Source: JAAYZK01 sp964535025
Lineage (GTDB): Bacteria; Planctomycetota; Phycisphaerae; SM23-33; FEN-1343
Length of the DNA stretch: 14,534 nucleotides
NCBI GenBank assembly: GCA_964535025.1
Contig: CAZHRW010000030.1
Span: 1 to 14,534, forward strand
Reading direction: 5' to 3'
Below the pieces are notes generated by a model. It had not been told where the DNA came from. It did no database searches and worked only from the letters and a program-made list of their open reading frames with translations. Positions 13,022-14,534 of this stretch are shown here, piece after piece. Position 1 is the first letter of the stretch; every line of letters starts with the position of its first letter. Position numbers and translations under genes: made by a program.

Positions 13022-13918
13022 CTATCGGCCGAGCTTGTCGCCGTGGCCGGCGTCTTCGATGAGTTTCATGAAGCGGCGGCCGTACTCGACGTAGTTGTCG
13101 TGCCTGGCCTGTTCGGACGCCTGGACGGACTCGTCGTGGAAGACCACCTGCATGTGGGGCTCCATGGAAAAGCCGCCGTCGTAGCCGTTGTCGAGCAGGT
13201 CGGTGACGATGCGTCGGACGTCGCCGTCGCCTTCGCCGGGGAAGGTGAATTTGACCTTGCCGGTGTCGGGATCGAACACGCCATCCTTGATGTGGACATA
13301 GACGACGTGGTCCTTGACGTGGCTGTAGAACTCCCACGCCGACTGCTTGGGGTGTGGAGCGGGCCTGGTGCGGTCGTCGCTGCCGACGGGGTTGCCGGTG
13401 TCGAAGACCAGCTTGAGGCCCGGGACGTTGTCGACGAGCTTCAGCGTGTAAGTCCAGCCCATGCCGCCGTAGTTCATGCAGTTTTCGTGGACCATCGTCA
13501 GGCCCTCGTCGGCGAACATGCTCTGCAGCTCGCGCAGGCGGCGGAAGCGTTCTTCCTCCATCTGGTCGTCGGCGGGGCGGTCGGCGAGCACCGCGAAGCT
13601 CATGACGCGGATAAGCTTCGTGCCCAGCCGCTTCATCCGGGGGATCGCACGGCGTGCTTCGTCCAGCGAGGAGTCGAACGGCTCGGTGATCTGCTTGCCC
13701 CAGTTGGCGACGGCCGAACCGAAGCAGTTGATCTTCACGCCCGCCTCGTCCAGGGCGGCGCAGATTGCGTCGAACTGCGCGTCGGTGACGTCGTGGAGGT
13801 TCTCCCCGTTGGGCCCGGCCTTGCGGGCCTCGATGTTCGACCAGCCCAGGGCCTTGGTGGCGCGGATCTGGCCTTGAATGTCGGCGGCGGCTTCGTCGGC
13901 GAACCCGGTAAGGTACAT
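13022..13918 (-). CDS. Sugar phosphate isomerase/epimerase-like TIM-barrel protein
   Basis: A 298-residue AP-endonuclease-2/xylose-isomerase-like TIM barrel, a superfamily that isomerises or epimerises sugars and cyclitols using a divalent metal. The metal-ligand pattern is visible: E145 in VHENCM, D173 in FDTGN, H209 in VHIKD, and E253 in SMEPH. The start MYLTGFADEAAADIQGQI and ALGWSNIEAR are common in this family's inosose isomerase/dehydratase-like members. The specific substrate is not determinable. ATG 13918 has GGAAGG about 8 bases upstream. It is the first gene of the tight minus-strand run with xseA (4-base gap), xseB and the FAD oxidoreductase, and is preceded by a promoter-like sequence and dyads. 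Cytoplasmic. Confidence 0.9.
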   Translation of the reverse strand: MYLTGFADEAAADIQGQIRATKALGWSNIEARKAGPNGENLHDVTDAQFDAICAALDEAGVKINCFGSAVANWGKQITEPFDSSLDEARRAIPRMKRLGTKLIRVMSFAVLADRPADDQMEEERFRRLRELQSMFADEGLTMVHENCMNYGGMGWTYTLKLVDNVPGLKLVFDTGNPVGSDDRTRPAPHPKQSAWEFYSHVKDHVVYVHIKDGVFDPDTGKVKFTFPGEGDGDVRRIVTDLLDNGYDGGFSMEPHMQVVFHDESVQASEQARHDNYVEYGRRFMKLIEDAGHGDKLGR

Positions 13919-13950
13919 GTGATGGTCCTTCCTTTTCCTGGCTTCGTTCT

Positions 13951-13977
13951 GTGCCGAGCGACGGCACGCGTTGCAAC
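13951..13977. repeat. Two dyads in the leader of the isomerase-like operon
   Basis: The perfect inverted repeat GTGCCG-AGCGA-CGGCAC (13951-13967) sits beside the 8-base palindrome GTTGCAAC (13970-13977). Relative to the predicted minus-strand transcript start near 13978 they span about +1 to +27, a common repressor-operator position. The first could alternatively form an RNA hairpin ahead of the ribosome site. No T-run follows, so a terminator is unlikely. Confidence 0.4.
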
Positions 13978-13984
13978 AAGCGCC

Positions 13985-14013
13985 ATTTTGACTACATTGG
14001 CCCGAAAGTTCAA
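13985..14013 (-). promoter_or_regulatory. Putative promoter of the isomerase-xseA-xseB-oxidoreductase operon
   Basis: On the minus strand TTGAAC (14008-14013, 4/6) and CAAAAT (13985-13990, 4/6) are spaced by exactly 17 bases. The predicted transcript start is near 13978, about 60 bases before ATG 13918. It lies in the 128-base divergent gap. No comparable promoter pair for the plus-strand URO-D-like gene was seen. Confidence 0.4.
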
Positions 14014-14046
14014 CGACCTGACACGACCTTGTCCCGCGAGGCTCGC

Positions 14047-14534
14047 ATGACCAACGTCGAACGTTTCCGCCGTGCCCTCCGCGGCGACCCCGCCGATCGC
14101 CTGCCGATCATCGAGTGGGCCCCGTGGTGGAACAAGACCCTCGACCGCTGGCGGGGCGAAGGGCTCCCGTCCGACCTGGAGGGCGTCGAGGCGATCCAGG
14201 CTCATTTCTGCCTGGACGTGATCCATCAGCTCTGGGTTCGCCCGCGAGCCGCGTCGTGTCCGCGGGCGCCCAGCCACGGGGCGCCGATCATCACCTCGCC
14301 CGACGACTACGCCCGGCTGGTGAGCGAAGGCTACCTCTACCCGCGGCCCGCCTTCGACGCCGAGGTCCTCAATCGCTGGGCCGAGAAAGTGGACGCCGGC
14401 GAAGTGGTGTTCTGGCTGACGCTGGAAGGCTACTTCTGGTACCCCCGCACGCTGTTCGGCATCGAGCCGCACATGTATGCGTTCTACGATGAGCCGAACT
14501 TGATGCAGCGGATGAACGCCGACTTGACGGCCCA
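14047..14534 (+). CDS. URO-D superfamily protein, not HemE-like (3' end beyond window)
   Basis: The frame is open from ATG 14047 to the window end (162 codons). The N-terminus ERFRRALRGDPADRLPIIEW (5-24) followed by APWWNKTLDRW is typical of the uroporphyrinogen-decarboxylase superfamily members abundant in Planctomycetota and related environmental bacteria. The HemE signature RQAGRY, which follows the 'DRxP' region in true uroporphyrinogen decarboxylase, is absent, so a role in haem synthesis is unlikely. Methyltransferase-like (MtaA/CmuA-type) or unknown chemistry is possible; the residues that would decide this lie past the window. GCGAGG lies a few bases before the ATG. It is divergent from the isomerase-like operon with a 128-base gap. 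Confidence 0.8.
   Translation, partial: MTNVERFRRALRGDPADRLPIIEWAPWWNKTLDRWRGEGLPSDLEGVEAIQAHFCLDVIHQLWVRPRAASCPRAPSHGAPIITSPDDYARLVSEGYLYPRPAFDAEVLNRWAEKVDAGEVVFWLTLEGYFWYPRTLFGIEPHMYAFYDEPNLMQRMNADLTA

Noticed and set aside
13988..14016. Plus-strand TTGACT as -35 for the URO-D-like gene
   Set aside because: The position 17 bases downstream is CAACGA, which does not resemble a -10 box.

Overview
The window is a GC-rich (about 70% by eye), gene-dense bacterial chromosome segment with 13 supported protein genes and no rRNA, tRNA, CRISPR array or insertion sequence that I could see. No strict phylogenetic marker is present. The mix suggests a Planctomycetota-type heterotroph, perhaps Phycisphaerae-like: a secreted PKD/beta-helix protein, a sugar-type PLP aminotransferase, an FAD-dependent 'FAD_oxidored' enzyme, a sugar isomerase-like TIM barrel, a non-HemE URO-D family protein and a YcgR-like PilZ protein. 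That assignment is inference from gene content and base composition. No gene-free stretch exceeds 300 bases; the longest is about 214.

Left part (1-5486, all on the minus strand): four genes that read like a small carbohydrate-utilisation cassette. In transcription order they are a cytoplasmic GH-A-like TIM-barrel hydrolase (4497-5486), an AraC-family regulator overlapping it by ATGA (3631-4500), then after a clear promoter with a dyad a DegT/DnrJ/EryC1/StrS aminotransferase (2260-3501), which overlaps by ATGA a secreted protein with two PKD-like domains and a right-handed beta-helix (1-2263, cut by the window edge). Both promoters of this cassette carry the hexamer CTATGC between -35 and -10, a candidate AraC target.

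Middle (5621-9462): a fused trehalose-6-phosphate synthase/phosphatase (otsA-otsB type, one 728-residue protein), followed 86 bases later by an aldo-keto-reductase-like TIM barrel that appears to lack the usual catalytic residues. A convergent minus-strand YcgR-like PilZ protein with an intact c-di-GMP motif ends 9 bases away.

Right part (9677-13918, minus strand): a tight operon with a sugar-phosphate-isomerase-like TIM barrel, xseA and xseB (both subunits of exodeoxyribonuclease VII), an FAD-dependent oxidoreductase, and possibly a tiny Cys-rich membrane protein. DNA-repair genes are thus embedded between metabolic ones. A promoter-like sequence and two dyads lie in the divergent gap before a truncated URO-D superfamily gene (14047 to the window end, plus strand).

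Functionally the segment combines sugar and polysaccharide metabolism (hydrolase, aminotransferase, beta-helix protein, isomerase, FAD enzyme), osmoprotectant synthesis (trehalose), second-messenger signalling (PilZ) and DNA repair (Exo VII).
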